12,234 nt of DNA. Origin: Microbacterium sp. GTDB lineage: Bacteria; Actinomycetota; Actinomycetes; Actinomycetales; Microbacteriaceae. The stretch covers positions 1 through 12,234 of the forward strand of contig QFPD01000021.1 in NCBI GenBank assembly GCA_003248845.1, given 5' to 3'. Shown piece after piece: positions 4,853-12,151 of this stretch. The position numbers were made by a program, and so were the translations under genes. The notes beneath the pieces are model-generated. The model saw nothing but the letters and a program-made list of their open reading frames with translations. It was not told the DNA's origin and ran no database searches. Within the stretch, counting starts at the first letter, position 1; every line of letters begins with the position of its first letter.

Positions 4853-7063
4853 TCAGTGGGCCAGTTCGGCCTGCGGGGCGGGCGCCGGGACGATGTCGAT
4901 GGGCGTCGTCAGCGCCGCGAGCGACGCGGCGACCGAGTGATCCACCTCGGGCACGTCGGGCTCATGCTGACACAGCACCATGAGCGACCGCGCCGCAACG
5001 TCGACCGTGTCGCCGCCGTGCAACGAGGATTCGTCCGCACGCTCCCCCGCCGTGTCGACGAGCACCTCCCACTCGGGGCTGAACTCCGCCTTCGGGATCG
5101 TGAACTGCACGTCGTCGTCGCCGGCGTTGAACAGCACGAAGAAATGCTCGTCGTGGATCTCCTGCCCCCGGCGGTCCCGCTCACGGATACCGTCGCCGTT
5201 CAAGAACACGCCGATCGCGCGGCCGAAGCCCGAGTCCCAGTCATCCGGCTGCATCTCGGTGCCGTCGGGCCGCAGCCACGCGATGTCGGGGACGGGCGCC
5301 CCCGCCTCACGGCGCACAGGGCGGCCGTTGAAGAACCGGCTGCGCCGGAAGGTCGGGTGCTCGCGCCGCAGGCGCGTGAGCGCGGCCGTGAACTCGATCA
5401 GCGGCTGGTCGACGTGCTCCCAGTCCACCCACGTGATCTCATTGTCCTGCGCGTAGCCGTTGTTGTTGCCGCCTTGCGTCCGGCCGAGCTCGTCGCCGTG
5501 GGCGATCATCGGCACGCCCTGGCTGATCAGCAGCGTCGCGAGGAAGTTCCGCTGCTGGCGTGCGCGAAGCTTGAGGATCTCCGGGTCGTCGGTCGGGCCT
5601 TCGACGCCGCCGTTCCACGAGCGGTTGTGCGACTCCCCGTCGTTGCCGTCCTCGCCGTTGGCGTCGTTGTGCTTCTCGTTGTACGAGACGAGATCTCGGA
5701 GCGTGAAGCCGTCGTGGGCGGTGACGAAGTTGATGGATGCCACGGGCCGTCGCCCGTCGTGCTCGTAGAGATCGGCTGAGCCGGTGAGGCGCGATGCGAA
5801 CTCGCCGAGGGTCGACGGCTCGCCGCGCCAGAAGTCGCGGACCGTGTCGCGGTACTTGCCGTTCCACTCCGTCCACTGCGGCGGGAAGTTGCCGACCTGG
5901 TAGCCGCCGGGACCGATGTCCCACGGCTCGGCGATGAGCTTGACCTGACTGATCACCGGGTCCTGCTGCACGATTTCGAAGAACGCGGCGAGCTTGTCGA
6001 CCTCGTAGAACTCACGCGCGAGCGTCGCCGCGAGATCGAACCGGAAGCCGTCGACGTGCATCTCGAGCACCCAGTACCGGAGCGAGTCCATGATGAGCTG
6101 CAGCGTGTGCGGGTTGCCGACGTTCATGCTGTTGCCGGTGCCGGTGTAGTCGGTGTAGTACCGCTTGTCGTCCTGCTCGAGGCGGTAGTAGGCCTCGTTG
6201 TCGATGCCGCGCATCGACAGGGTCGGGCCCATGTGGTTGCCCTCGGCGGTGTGGTTGTACACGACGTCGAGGATGACCTCTATTCCCGCCGCGTGCAGCG
6301 CCCGCACCATTCCCTTGAACTCCTGCACCTGCTGCCCGCGCTGGCCGGCCGAGGAGTACGTGTTCTGCGGGGCGAGGAACGCGATCGTGTTGTAGCCCCA
6401 GTAGTTCGTCAGCCCCTTCTCCTGAAGCGTGGAGTCGTTGACGAACTGGTGCACAGGCATGAGCTCGATCGCGGTGACCCCGATGCGCTTGAGGTGCTCG
6501 ATGATCACGGGGTGCCCGATCGCACTGTACGTGCCGCGGATCTCTTCGGGAATGTCGGGATGCCGCTCGGTGAGGCCCTTCACGTGCGCCTCGTAGATGA
6601 CCGTCTCGGCGTACGGGGTCTTCGGCAGGCGGTCGCCCGCCCAGTCGAAGTAGGGATTGACGACGACTCCCTTCATCATGGAGCTCGCGGAGTCGTCGTC
6701 GTTGCGCGAGTCGGGATCGCCGAATGTGTACCCGAAGACCGACTGGTTCCAATCGATCTGTCCCTCCACGGCCTTCGCATAAGGGTCGAGCAGGAGCTTG
6801 TTCGGGTTGAACCGAAGCCCGTTCGCCGGGTCGTTCGGGCCGTATACGCGATAGCCGTAGCGCGTGCCGGGCTGGACCGTCGGCAGGTAGGCGTGCCAGA
6901 CGTGCGCGTCGACGTCGCGGAGTTCGACGCGCGTCTCCTTGCCCCGATCGCCGAAGAGGCACAGCTCCACCTTCTCGGCGCCTTCGCTGAACAGCGCGAA
7001 GTTCGTGCCGCTGCCGTCGAAGGTCGCCCCCAGCGGGTACGCGGATCCGGGCCATACCTGCAT
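4853..7063 (-). CDS. glgX: Glycogen debranching enzyme GlgX/TreX (GH13 isoamylase type)
   Basis: Hydrolyses alpha-1,6 branch points of glycogen or limit dextrins in the cytoplasm, feeding linear maltodextrins to TreY. The 736 residues are near the usual length of 700-720. An N-terminal CBM48-like domain (PLGATFDGSGTNFALFSEGA, 10-29) precedes the GH13 barrel. The catalytic blocks are DVVYNH at 266-271, GFRFDLA at 339-345 (nucleophile Asp343), AEPWD at 378-382 (acid/base Glu379), and VTAHDG at 447-452 (Asp451). Typical GlgX stretches YWGYNT (221-226), RSWNGG and GDELGRTQGGNNNGYAQDNE are present. The start is supported by GGGAGG six bases before the ATG. It is the first gene of a unit with treY, whose GTG lies five bases past this stop. 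The bond preference (debranching as opposed to another GH13 activity) is inferred from overall family resemblance and the neighbour. Confidence 0.95.
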   Translation of the reverse strand: MQVWPGSAYPLGATFDGSGTNFALFSEGAEKVELCLFGDRGKETRVELRDVDAHVWHAYLPTVQPGTRYGYRVYGPNDPANGLRFNPNKLLLDPYAKAVEGQIDWNQSVFGYTFGDPDSRNDDDSASSMMKGVVVNPYFDWAGDRLPKTPYAETVIYEAHVKGLTERHPDIPEEIRGTYSAIGHPVIIEHLKRIGVTAIELMPVHQFVNDSTLQEKGLTNYWGYNTIAFLAPQNTYSSAGQRGQQVQEFKGMVRALHAAGIEVILDVVYNHTAEGNHMGPTLSMRGIDNEAYYRLEQDDKRYYTDYTGTGNSMNVGNPHTLQLIMDSLRYWVLEMHVDGFRFDLAATLAREFYEVDKLAAFFEIVQQDPVISQVKLIAEPWDIGPGGYQVGNFPPQWTEWNGKYRDTVRDFWRGEPSTLGEFASRLTGSADLYEHDGRRPVASINFVTAHDGFTLRDLVSYNEKHNDANGEDGNDGESHNRSWNGGVEGPTDDPEILKLRARQQRNFLATLLISQGVPMIAHGDELGRTQGGNNNGYAQDNEITWVDWEHVDQPLIEFTAALTRLRREHPTFRRSRFFNGRPVRREAGAPVPDIAWLRPDGTEMQPDDWDSGFGRAIGVFLNGDGIRERDRRGQEIHDEHFFVLFNAGDDDVQFTIPKAEFSPEWEVLVDTAGERADESSLHGGDTVDVAARSLMVLCQHEPDVPEVDHSVAASLAALTTPIDIVPAPAPQAELAH

Positions 7064-7174
7064 GTGGAGCCTCCCGTGTCGTCTGACGATCAGCCTAGAG
7101 CGTGCACGTTTCCGGCCGATATCGAGGTGCAGGGGTAGACGGCTGATGCCGGGTGCGATAGGGAGTCCTGAGCC
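7064..7174 (-). promoter_or_regulatory. Upstream region of the glgX-treY operon, with weak promoter signals
   Basis: This 111-bp gap must hold the operon promoter, since the gene upstream ends at 7175 on the same strand. A TAGGCT that could serve as a -10 element sits on the minus strand at about 7092-7097, some 28 bases before the ATG. No convincing -35 hexamer is visible at the right spacing. The small palindrome CTGAGCCTCAG at 7169-7179 overlaps the stop codon of the preceding gene and is too short to call a terminator. Support is weak. Confidence 0.25.
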
Positions 7175-7651
7175 TCAGCGACCCAGCAGCTCCAGCTGCT
7201 CGTCGAGGTAGTCGGCGAGCGGACGAGTGACCCCCGTCGGACTCCAGCGCACGTGCACGACGCCCGCGATGAGCGACAGCGGGCCGGAGACGCCGCCCCG
7301 CGCGACCTCGTCCACGTCGATCGGCAGGGCGCCGAGATGGACGACCTCTCCGTCGGCGAAGCCGCCCCGCGCCGCAGCCGCGGCGCGCTCCGAGCGCTCC
7401 CGCTGCGCGTGAGCGGTGTAGCCGCGCGGCACCTCGGCGCGCGCGCGGAGGACTTCACCGGTCGCCCAGACCTCGGCATCCCCGATGAGGAGCACCCCGA
7501 CGTGCCATGCCTCGCCGACCGGGACGATGCGCGGCGCGCGCCCGAAGCCGAGGAGCCTCCTCGTGTGCGCCCAGTCGCCGAGGCGTTCGCGCGGCGCTCC
7601 GGCGAGCCGCCGCCGCGCGCCGGCGAGCAGCGCGTCAACGCGCGCCCTCAC
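7175..7651 (-). CDS. Conserved hypothetical protein, translationally coupled to the SDR gene
   Basis: 158 residues starting MRARVDALLAGARRRLAG from a GTG at 7649-7651 that overlaps the TGA of the SDR gene (GTGA). This overlap is why I place the start here, although the frame is open further upstream. Visible features are an Arg/Ala-rich helix (1-35), the conserved-looking block RAPRIVPVGEAWHVGVLLIG near 39-58, a charged segment around 75-100, and a C-terminal VRWSPTGVTRPLADYLDEQLELLGR. There is no signal peptide, no membrane segment and no catalytic motif that I know. I have a vague memory of relatives labelled 'glutaminase' in related genomes, but nothing here resembles the serine-dependent or amidotransferase glutaminases, so I do not use that name. 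Confidence 0.72.
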   Translation of the reverse strand: MRARVDALLAGARRRLAGAPRERLGDWAHTRRLLGFGRAPRIVPVGEAWHVGVLLIGDAEVWATGEVLRARAEVPRGYTAHAQRERSERAAAAARGGFADGEVVHLGALPIDVDEVARGGVSGPLSLIAGVVHVRWSPTGVTRPLADYLDEQLELLGR

Positions 7652-8355
7652 GGCGCCAGGCGCGGTCCGGGCCGCACCGTGAGGTCGGTGATGACGGCGT
7701 CCCTCGGCAGATCGATCGCGGTCAGCACGGCCGTCGCGACCGAGGCGGGGTCGATCCACCGATCGGCGTCGTACGCGGCACCCTCCTGCGCGTGCACCTT
7801 CTCCTGCATGGGCGTCGCGGTACGACCGGGGTACACCGTCGTGACCCGGACCCCGTGCGCGGCCTCCTCCCCTCGCAGCGCGTCGGCGAGTGCTTTGAGG
7901 CCGTGCTTGGATGCCGCGTACGCCGCCCAGTCCGGATGCGCATTCAGCCCCGCGCCCGAGTTGATGAACACGACCTGTCCGCGCGCACGACGCACGCGCG
8001 GCAGGAGGAGCCGGGTGATCTCGGCGGGGGCGACGAGGTTCACGGCGAGCTGCTGCGTCCACGCGGCGACGGGGAGATCGGCGACGCGGCCGAGCTCGAC
8101 GATGCCGGCGGCGTGGATCAGGTTGTCGAGCGTGTCGGGCAGTGAGGCGGTGGCGTGCACCGCCGCGGCGAGCGCGTCGGGCCGGGCGAGATCGGCGACG
8201 ATCGGGACGCTGCCCGGGAAGACGCGGGCGAGGTCGTCGGCGCGCTTCGCATCGCGCACGACGAGGACGAGTCGGTCACCGCGCGCGGCGAGCCGTTCGG
8301 CGACGAGGCGACCGATGCCGGACCCGGCGCCGGTGATCAGGTGGGTGGCGGTCAT
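7648..8355 (-). CDS. Short-chain dehydrogenase/reductase (classical SDR)
   Basis: A 235-residue NAD(P)-dependent oxidoreductase with the classical SDR marks. These are the cofactor motif TGAGSGIG at 8-15, NLIHAAG (an NNAG variant) at 78-84, Asn106 in AVNLVAP, the catalytic Ser133 in INSGAG, and Tyr146-x3-Lys150 in YAASK. Arg34 and Lys37 after the second strand (VVRDAKRAD) hint at NADP(H) rather than NAD(H). The length is normal and the tetrad is complete. The ribosome site GGAGGA lies 7 bases before the ATG. It sits 29 bp after the permease gene and overlaps the next gene by 4 bp, so the three may share a transcript. The substrate cannot be told from the sequence. Confidence 0.93.
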   Translation of the reverse strand: MTATHLITGAGSGIGRLVAERLAARGDRLVLVVRDAKRADDLARVFPGSVPIVADLARPDALAAAVHATASLPDTLDNLIHAAGIVELGRVADLPVAAWTQQLAVNLVAPAEITRLLLPRVRRARGQVVFINSGAGLNAHPDWAAYAASKHGLKALADALRGEEAAHGVRVTTVYPGRTATPMQEKVHAQEGAAYDADRWIDPASVATAVLTAIDLPRDAVITDLTVRPGPRLAP

Positions 8356-8384
8356 CCCCCCATCCTCCCCGACGCCGATGCGAG

Positions 8385-9935
8385 TCAGATCCCGCCGTCG
8401 ATTGACCGCACGAAATCACCGGGCTCGTCGGGCACCATGACGGGCGTCTCACGGTTGAGGCTCTTCCCCGAGAAGAAGGGCTTCGACCGCGGGAAGAGGT
8501 ACCAGACGAACATCAGCACGACGCCGACCAGCAGGGCGCCGATGCCGACGACGAATGTGCCGCCGATGCCGAGGAGCACCGTGTAGCCGTAGTCGACGTC
8601 GTACATGTCGATCGCCGACTGCACGAACGCGAACGTCAGCATGAGGGCGCCGAGCAGCGGGAAGATCCCCTTGAACCAGAGATCACGCGCGGAGTTCTTG
8701 AGTTCGCGACGGTAGTACCAGACGCACGCGTAGCCGGTGATCGCGTAATAGAAGGCGATCGCGAGGCCGAGCGACAGGATCGAGTCCTGCAGGATGTTGT
8801 CGCTCACGAGGGTCATGCCGACGTAGTAGCAGATCGCGACGATGCCACCCACGATCGTCGAGAACGACGGCGTCTTGTACACCGGGTGGACGGTCTTGAA
8901 ACGGGCGGGGAGGGCCCGGTACACGCCCATCGCGAGCGTGCCGCGCGCTGTCGGCAGGATCGTGGTCTGCGTCGACGAGACCGCCGAGATGAGGACGGCG
9001 ACCACGAGCAGCCAGCCCCACGGACCGAGCAGGCCGTCCTTGATCGCGAGGAAGAAGTCGTCGGCGTTGGCTTCGTTGCCGAGGCCCGTGCCGTCTTCAC
9101 CGAGGCCGGCGTACATCATCGCGGCGATCGTGACGGCGACGTAGGTGAAGAGCAGAATGATCGTGGTGAGGAGGGCCGCGCGGCCGGGGATGCGCTTCGG
9201 GTCCTTCGTCTCCTCGTTGAGCGCGAGACACGTGTCCCAGCCCCAGTAGATGAAGAGCGCCAGCAGAACCGCCTCGGTGAAGCCGTGGAAGTCCGTGAAC
9301 GCGAAGGGGTTCATCCAGTTCCAGTCGAAGGGCGTCGGGTTCGGGGCCGTTCCCGCGAAGAATTGCCACAGCGCCGCGACCACGAAGATCGCCAGGGCGA
9401 TGTACTGCACGGCGAGCAGGATGTTCTGGATACGCTCACCGATCTCGACGCCGCGCCAGGACACCCAGGTCATCGCCGCGATGAAGATGACGGCGACGAG
9501 GATGATGCGCCAGTCGTTGTTGGCGAGGTCGAGGCCGAACAGGTCCCAGAAGTACACCGAGGCGACCTGTGCCAGGTTCGCCAGCACGACCATGCCCGCG
9601 ACGGCGACGCCCCAGCCGCCCATCCAGCCCACCCACGGACCGAATGCCTTCGTCCCCCACGTGAACGTCGTCCCGCAGTCCGGGATCTCGTTGTTGAGCT
9701 CTCGATACGCGAACGCGATGAACAGCATCGGCACGAACGCGATGACGAACGCGATCGGCGCTTGCGCCCCGACAGCGAGCACGACGAAGCCGAGCGTCGC
9801 GACGAGGGAGTAGACGGGCGCCGTCGAGGCGAGACCGATGACGGTCGAGCCCCAGAGCCCGAGGGTGCCCGCAGCAAGGCCCTTGCCGTCGCTGCGCTCC
9901 AGGTGAATCGGGGTGGTGCTGCCGAATTCGCTCAT
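8385..9935 (-). CDS. APC-superfamily amino acid/amine permease
   Basis: A 516-residue integral membrane transporter with about twelve hydrophobic segments, roughly at 22-42, 45-77, 100-128, 143-160, 170-192, 220-240, 253-277, 305-325, 358-378, 386-408, 420-440 and 450-481. The first helix carries the small-residue break GLWGSTVIGLASTAP, where APC transporters bind the amino acid backbone. FIYWGWDTCLALNEETKDPKRIPGRA near 228-253 matches the conserved amphipathic region after helix 6. The charged tails are cytoplasmic by the usual topology. It is probably a proton-coupled importer of an amino acid or polyamine, but the substrate is unknown. The ATG is supported by GGAGGT six bases upstream. The gene appears intact. 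Its 5' gap of 257 bp contains a large inverted repeat (10088-10163). Confidence 0.93.
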   Translation of the reverse strand: MSEFGSTTPIHLERSDGKGLAAGTLGLWGSTVIGLASTAPVYSLVATLGFVVLAVGAQAPIAFVIAFVPMLFIAFAYRELNNEIPDCGTTFTWGTKAFGPWVGWMGGWGVAVAGMVVLANLAQVASVYFWDLFGLDLANNDWRIILVAVIFIAAMTWVSWRGVEIGERIQNILLAVQYIALAIFVVAALWQFFAGTAPNPTPFDWNWMNPFAFTDFHGFTEAVLLALFIYWGWDTCLALNEETKDPKRIPGRAALLTTIILLFTYVAVTIAAMMYAGLGEDGTGLGNEANADDFFLAIKDGLLGPWGWLLVVAVLISAVSSTQTTILPTARGTLAMGVYRALPARFKTVHPVYKTPSFSTIVGGIVAICYYVGMTLVSDNILQDSILSLGLAIAFYYAITGYACVWYYRRELKNSARDLWFKGIFPLLGALMLTFAFVQSAIDMYDVDYGYTVLLGIGGTFVVGIGALLVGVVLMFVWYLFPRSKPFFSGKSLNRETPVMVPDEPGDFVRSIDGGI

Positions 9936-10087
9936 CCGCTGACCTCCAGGCGTCGTCGTCGGGTTGCCGAGAAGAGTAGCGGGATGCCGCGCGCGCCGAA
10001 GCTGGCCGCGCGGGCGATTCTCCGCATACGTATGGACGCGGCGTACATCGCCCGACCGTCGGTGGTGGAACTTTCCGCGCCCGCCTC

Positions 10088-10163
10088 AACTGCAAGGCGC
10101 CGAGGGCGACACGCCGTCACCCGTCCGCCGCGCTCGGCGTGTCGCACGCAATCGCTTGCAGTT
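10088..10163. repeat. Nested two-tier inverted repeat between yaeQ and the permease gene
   Basis: The outer arms AACTGCAAG (10088-10096) and CTTGCAGTT (10155-10163) are perfect 9-bp complements. The inner arms GCGACACGCCG (10106-10116) and CGGCGTGTCGC (10135-10145) are perfect 11-bp complements. The unpaired stretches between the tiers are 9 bases on each side, and the loop is 18 bases. A few further pairs extend the outer stem after one mismatch. It starts about 30 bp past the yaeQ stop and lies about 150 bp before the permease ATG. It could terminate yaeQ transcription (though no T run follows), form a leader RNA for the permease, or be paired protein sites. The remaining intergenic sequence, 9936-10087, shows only the permease ribosome site and a weak TACTCT at 9973-9978. 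Confidence 0.75.
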
Positions 10164-10192
10164 CGGGTTCGCGCCGCCGGACAGGCGTGCGG

Positions 10193-10714
10193 TCAGACGA
10201 TGCTGCGGCGATGGATGCCGGATGTCAGCGACACCCCGTTGACGTCGAGATAGAGCTGCCCCTCGGTCACGGAGAGCGTCACGGTGTTGCGGCGCTCCAT
10301 GGCATCCGCGACATCGTCGATGAACCCCGGGTCGAACGTGGTGAGAACGACATCCTCGACCCGGTGGATCTTCTTGCCCGCCCAAAGCGGCAGGACCTTC
10401 GCGGGATCGCGGTGCGTGTAGATGCGCACCCGACCGGCGAGCTTGCTGCCGTGGTGCAGCCGCTCGGCATCCGGTGCACCGACTTCGATCCACGACGTCT
10501 GACGACCCGTGGCGTCGCGAACGAACACGGCGGGCTCGTTCGTCGCCGAGATGCCTTCGCTGAACGCGATGCCGTCCTCGTACTCGAGGCAGTACGCCAG
10601 CAGGCGGGTGACGAGGAAGGCCGCCGTCTCGGACGGATGCTGACCGAGCCGCAGCGTGAGGTCCTCGTGGACCCCGCGATCGAGGTCCGCCACCTGCACG
10701 TCGAAGGTATGCAT
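10193..10714 (-). CDS. yaeQ: YaeQ family protein, possibly missing its first few residues
   Basis: 173 residues, from MHTFDVQVADLDRG to a TGA at 10193-10195. Family marks are ADLDRG (9-14), LRLGQHPSETAAFLVTRLLAYCLEYEDGIAF (21-51), the block WIEVGAPDAERLHHGSK (75-91), IYTHRD (98-103), and the C-terminal strands VTLSVTEGQLYLDVNG. YaeQ proteins have a PD-(D/E)xK nuclease-like fold of unclear role. Compared with E. coli YaeQ (about 180 residues, starting six residues before the aligned Met), this start lies late. There is no good ribosome site, only a weak GGCGAG 12 bases upstream. The ATG is half of an ATGCAT shared with the start of the histidine kinase frame on the other strand. The natural start may have been lost at a joint here. 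Confidence 0.88.
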   Translation of the reverse strand: MHTFDVQVADLDRGVHEDLTLRLGQHPSETAAFLVTRLLAYCLEYEDGIAFSEGISATNEPAVFVRDATGRQTSWIEVGAPDAERLHHGSKLAGRVRIYTHRDPAKVLPLWAGKKIHRVEDVVLTTFDPGFIDDVADAMERRNTVTLSVTEGQLYLDVNGVSLTSGIHRRSIV

Positions 10715-11488
10715 CACCACGCCGATCTCGCCTGCCAGGCCGTCGAGGTCCTCGAGCTGCGCCGGCTGACCCTCGAGCTCGCGCGCTCCAACCGTCAGCT
10801 CGCCCACTTCGCGGGACGCGTCAGCCATGATCTGCGAAACCCTCTGCTCGCGATCGTCGGGCACCTCGACCTGGCGGCAGAGGGTATCGAGGCGGGCGAC
10901 ACGGCGCGCACGAGCCGCGCACTGACCTCGGCCGAATCCGCGGCCCTGCGGATGGGCGACACGATCACCGGACTCCTCTCCTACGCGCGGCTCGGCGGCG
11001 CGCAGCCGGCGGCGACTCCCGTGCCGGTGCGCACGATGCTGGCCGACGCCCTCGCCGACCTCGACGCCACGATCCGCGTCGCGGAGGCGACAGTGGTGGT
11101 GGATGCCGCGGACGACGAGCTCGTCGGCGACGCCGCCCTGCTGCGCATTCTCGTGCAGAATCTCGTGGCCAACGCGGTGAAGTACTCCGCCGGCGCGGGC
11201 GTGCGCCCGCAGATCCGGGTGACCGCGCGCCGCGACGACGATGCGTGGTCGCTGACGGTGGATGACAACGGGCCGGGCATCGCGCCGCCCCTGCGCGAGC
11301 GCGTGTTCGATGTGATGGAGCGCGGTGACGCGGGCGACGTCCCGGGCCTCGGCATCGGCCTGGCGACGTGCCGGCTCATCGCCGAGGCGCACAATGGTCG
11401 GATCGCGATCGACGATGCCCCCGGCGGCGGCGCCCGGCTCCGACTCACTCTCCTGGCGGAGCGTGCGGGCGGAGAACTCCCCGCCTGA
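10709..11488 (+). CDS. Sensor histidine kinase, catalytic half only (N-terminal sensor region missing)
   Basis: 259 residues from the first in-frame ATG. The frame is open further left, but that part is the antisense of yaeQ. A short coiled coil (ELRRLTLELARSNRQLAHFA, 16-35) leads into the H-box VSHDLRNPLLAI with phospho-accepting His40. Next come a dimerisation helix pair, the N-box NLVANAVKYS (Asn155), G1 DNGPGI (186-191) and G2 GLGIGLATC (213-221). The kinase and HATPase domains look complete. The sensor region (in relatives often GAF or PAS followed by LELRR) is not there, and no transmembrane segment is present. There is no ribosome site at a proper distance from the ATG. I think it is a fragment joined to the yaeQ 5' end somewhere in 10709-10730. 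A soluble short kinase is the alternative. No response regulator lies beside it. Confidence 0.82.
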   Translation: MHHHADLACQAVEVLELRRLTLELARSNRQLAHFAGRVSHDLRNPLLAIVGHLDLAAEGIEAGDTARTSRALTSAESAALRMGDTITGLLSYARLGGAQPAATPVPVRTMLADALADLDATIRVAEATVVVDAADDELVGDAALLRILVQNLVANAVKYSAGAGVRPQIRVTARRDDDAWSLTVDDNGPGIAPPLRERVFDVMERGDAGDVPGLGIGLATCRLIAEAHNGRIAIDDAPGGGARLRLTLLAERAGGELPA

Positions 11489-11546
11489 TCCCCCAGTACA
11501 AAACCTCCACGTGTACGTTTTCACGCGACGCGACTAGGATCGGCGC
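11489..11546 (+). promoter_or_regulatory. Short gap carrying the tetR ribosome site and a weak inverted repeat
   Basis: 58 bp between the kinase stop and the TetR start. AGGA lies 7 bases before the ATG and is a convincing ribosome site. AAAAC and GTTTT form a 5-bp inverted repeat with a 12-bp spacer around CACGTG. This stretch is locally AT-rich for this genome and could be an autoregulatory site. The symmetry is short, so this is a weak call. Confidence 0.3.
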
Positions 11547-12143
11547 ATGCCCGACGACGACGCCCCCCGCTCCCGCGGCAGGTACGCGAAGGGCGTCGCC
11601 CGCCGTCAGGAGATCCTCGACCGGGCGATCGAGGTGTTCGCGCAGCGCGGCAGCAGTCGCACGAGCCTCCGGGCCATCGCCCAGGAGGTCGGCGTCACAC
11701 ACGCGGCGCTCACCCACTACTTCGGCTCGCTCGACGAGCTGCTCGTCGCGGTCTACCGCGAGGCGGCCGCGCGCGGCGACGAGACGGAGAAGGCGGATGC
11801 CACACCGGCCGAGTCCATGCGGATCGCCGCGGCGGAGAACCGCGAGATCCCCGGCATGGTCGAGCTGTACTCGACCCTCGTCGCGTCAGCCCTGGGAGCT
11901 GCGCACCCGGCGGCGCACGCATACGTGACCGAGCGTTTCACCTCGCTGCGGACGGGGCTCACGGCCGAGGTCGAGGCGCTCCAGGAATCCGGCCGCATCC
12001 GCTCAGACATCGATCCGCAGCTCGCGGCGGCGCTCATCATCGCGGCATCCGATGGCCTGCAGACGCAGTGGCTGCTCGAGCCGTCGGTCGACCACGAAGC
12101 CGCACTCGCGCTGCTCGATCGCCTGCTCGAGCCGCCCGCCTGA
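11547..12143 (+). CDS. TetR/AcrR family transcriptional regulator
   Basis: A 198-residue repressor-type protein. The N-terminal DNA-binding domain reads RRQEILDRAIEVFAQRGSSR, then TSLRAIAQEVGVTHAALTHY, with the helix-turn-helix at about 38-60 and the typical YFGSLDELLVAVY end. A helical ligand/dimer domain follows (about 70-198), with AALIIAASDGLQTQWLLEPS near 170-189, as often seen in this family. The length is standard. It is preceded by a good ribosome site (AGGA, 7-base spacer) and ends 8 bp before a convergent gene. The usual divergent target gene is not present, since the kinase fragment upstream points the same way, so its target is not evident. Confidence 0.93.
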   Translation: MPDDDAPRSRGRYAKGVARRQEILDRAIEVFAQRGSSRTSLRAIAQEVGVTHAALTHYFGSLDELLVAVYREAAARGDETEKADATPAESMRIAAAENREIPGMVELYSTLVASALGAAHPAAHAYVTERFTSLRTGLTAEVEALQESGRIRSDIDPQLAAALIIAASDGLQTQWLLEPSVDHEAALALLDRLLEPPA

Positions 12144-12151
12144 GCGCCCGC

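Noticed and set aside
7097..7134. Sequence GAGCGTGCACGTTTCC ahead of glgX as a degraded copy of the 21-bp repeat
   Set aside because: The match to the core needs a substitution and a 2-base gap, and the 21-bp period is absent. It is probably coincidence.
10025..10034. Palindrome CATACGTATG upstream of the permease as an operator
   Set aside because: A perfect 10-bp palindrome is expected several times by chance in a window of this size, and nothing else supports it.
8886..10253. 455-codon plus-strand frame opposite the permease
   Set aside because: It is a highly charged Arg/Asp/Glu/His-rich shadow. The opposite strand encodes a clean twelve-helix transporter.
10139..10708. N-terminal half of the long kinase frame as a sensor domain
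   Set aside because: This stretch is the reverse complement of yaeQ and has the Arg/Glu/Val-rich look of a shadow frame, with no sensor motif or membrane segment.
10193..11524. Single 443-codon minus-strand protein
   Set aside because: Only the last 173 residues resemble a family (YaeQ). The upstream part is the antisense of the histidine kinase.
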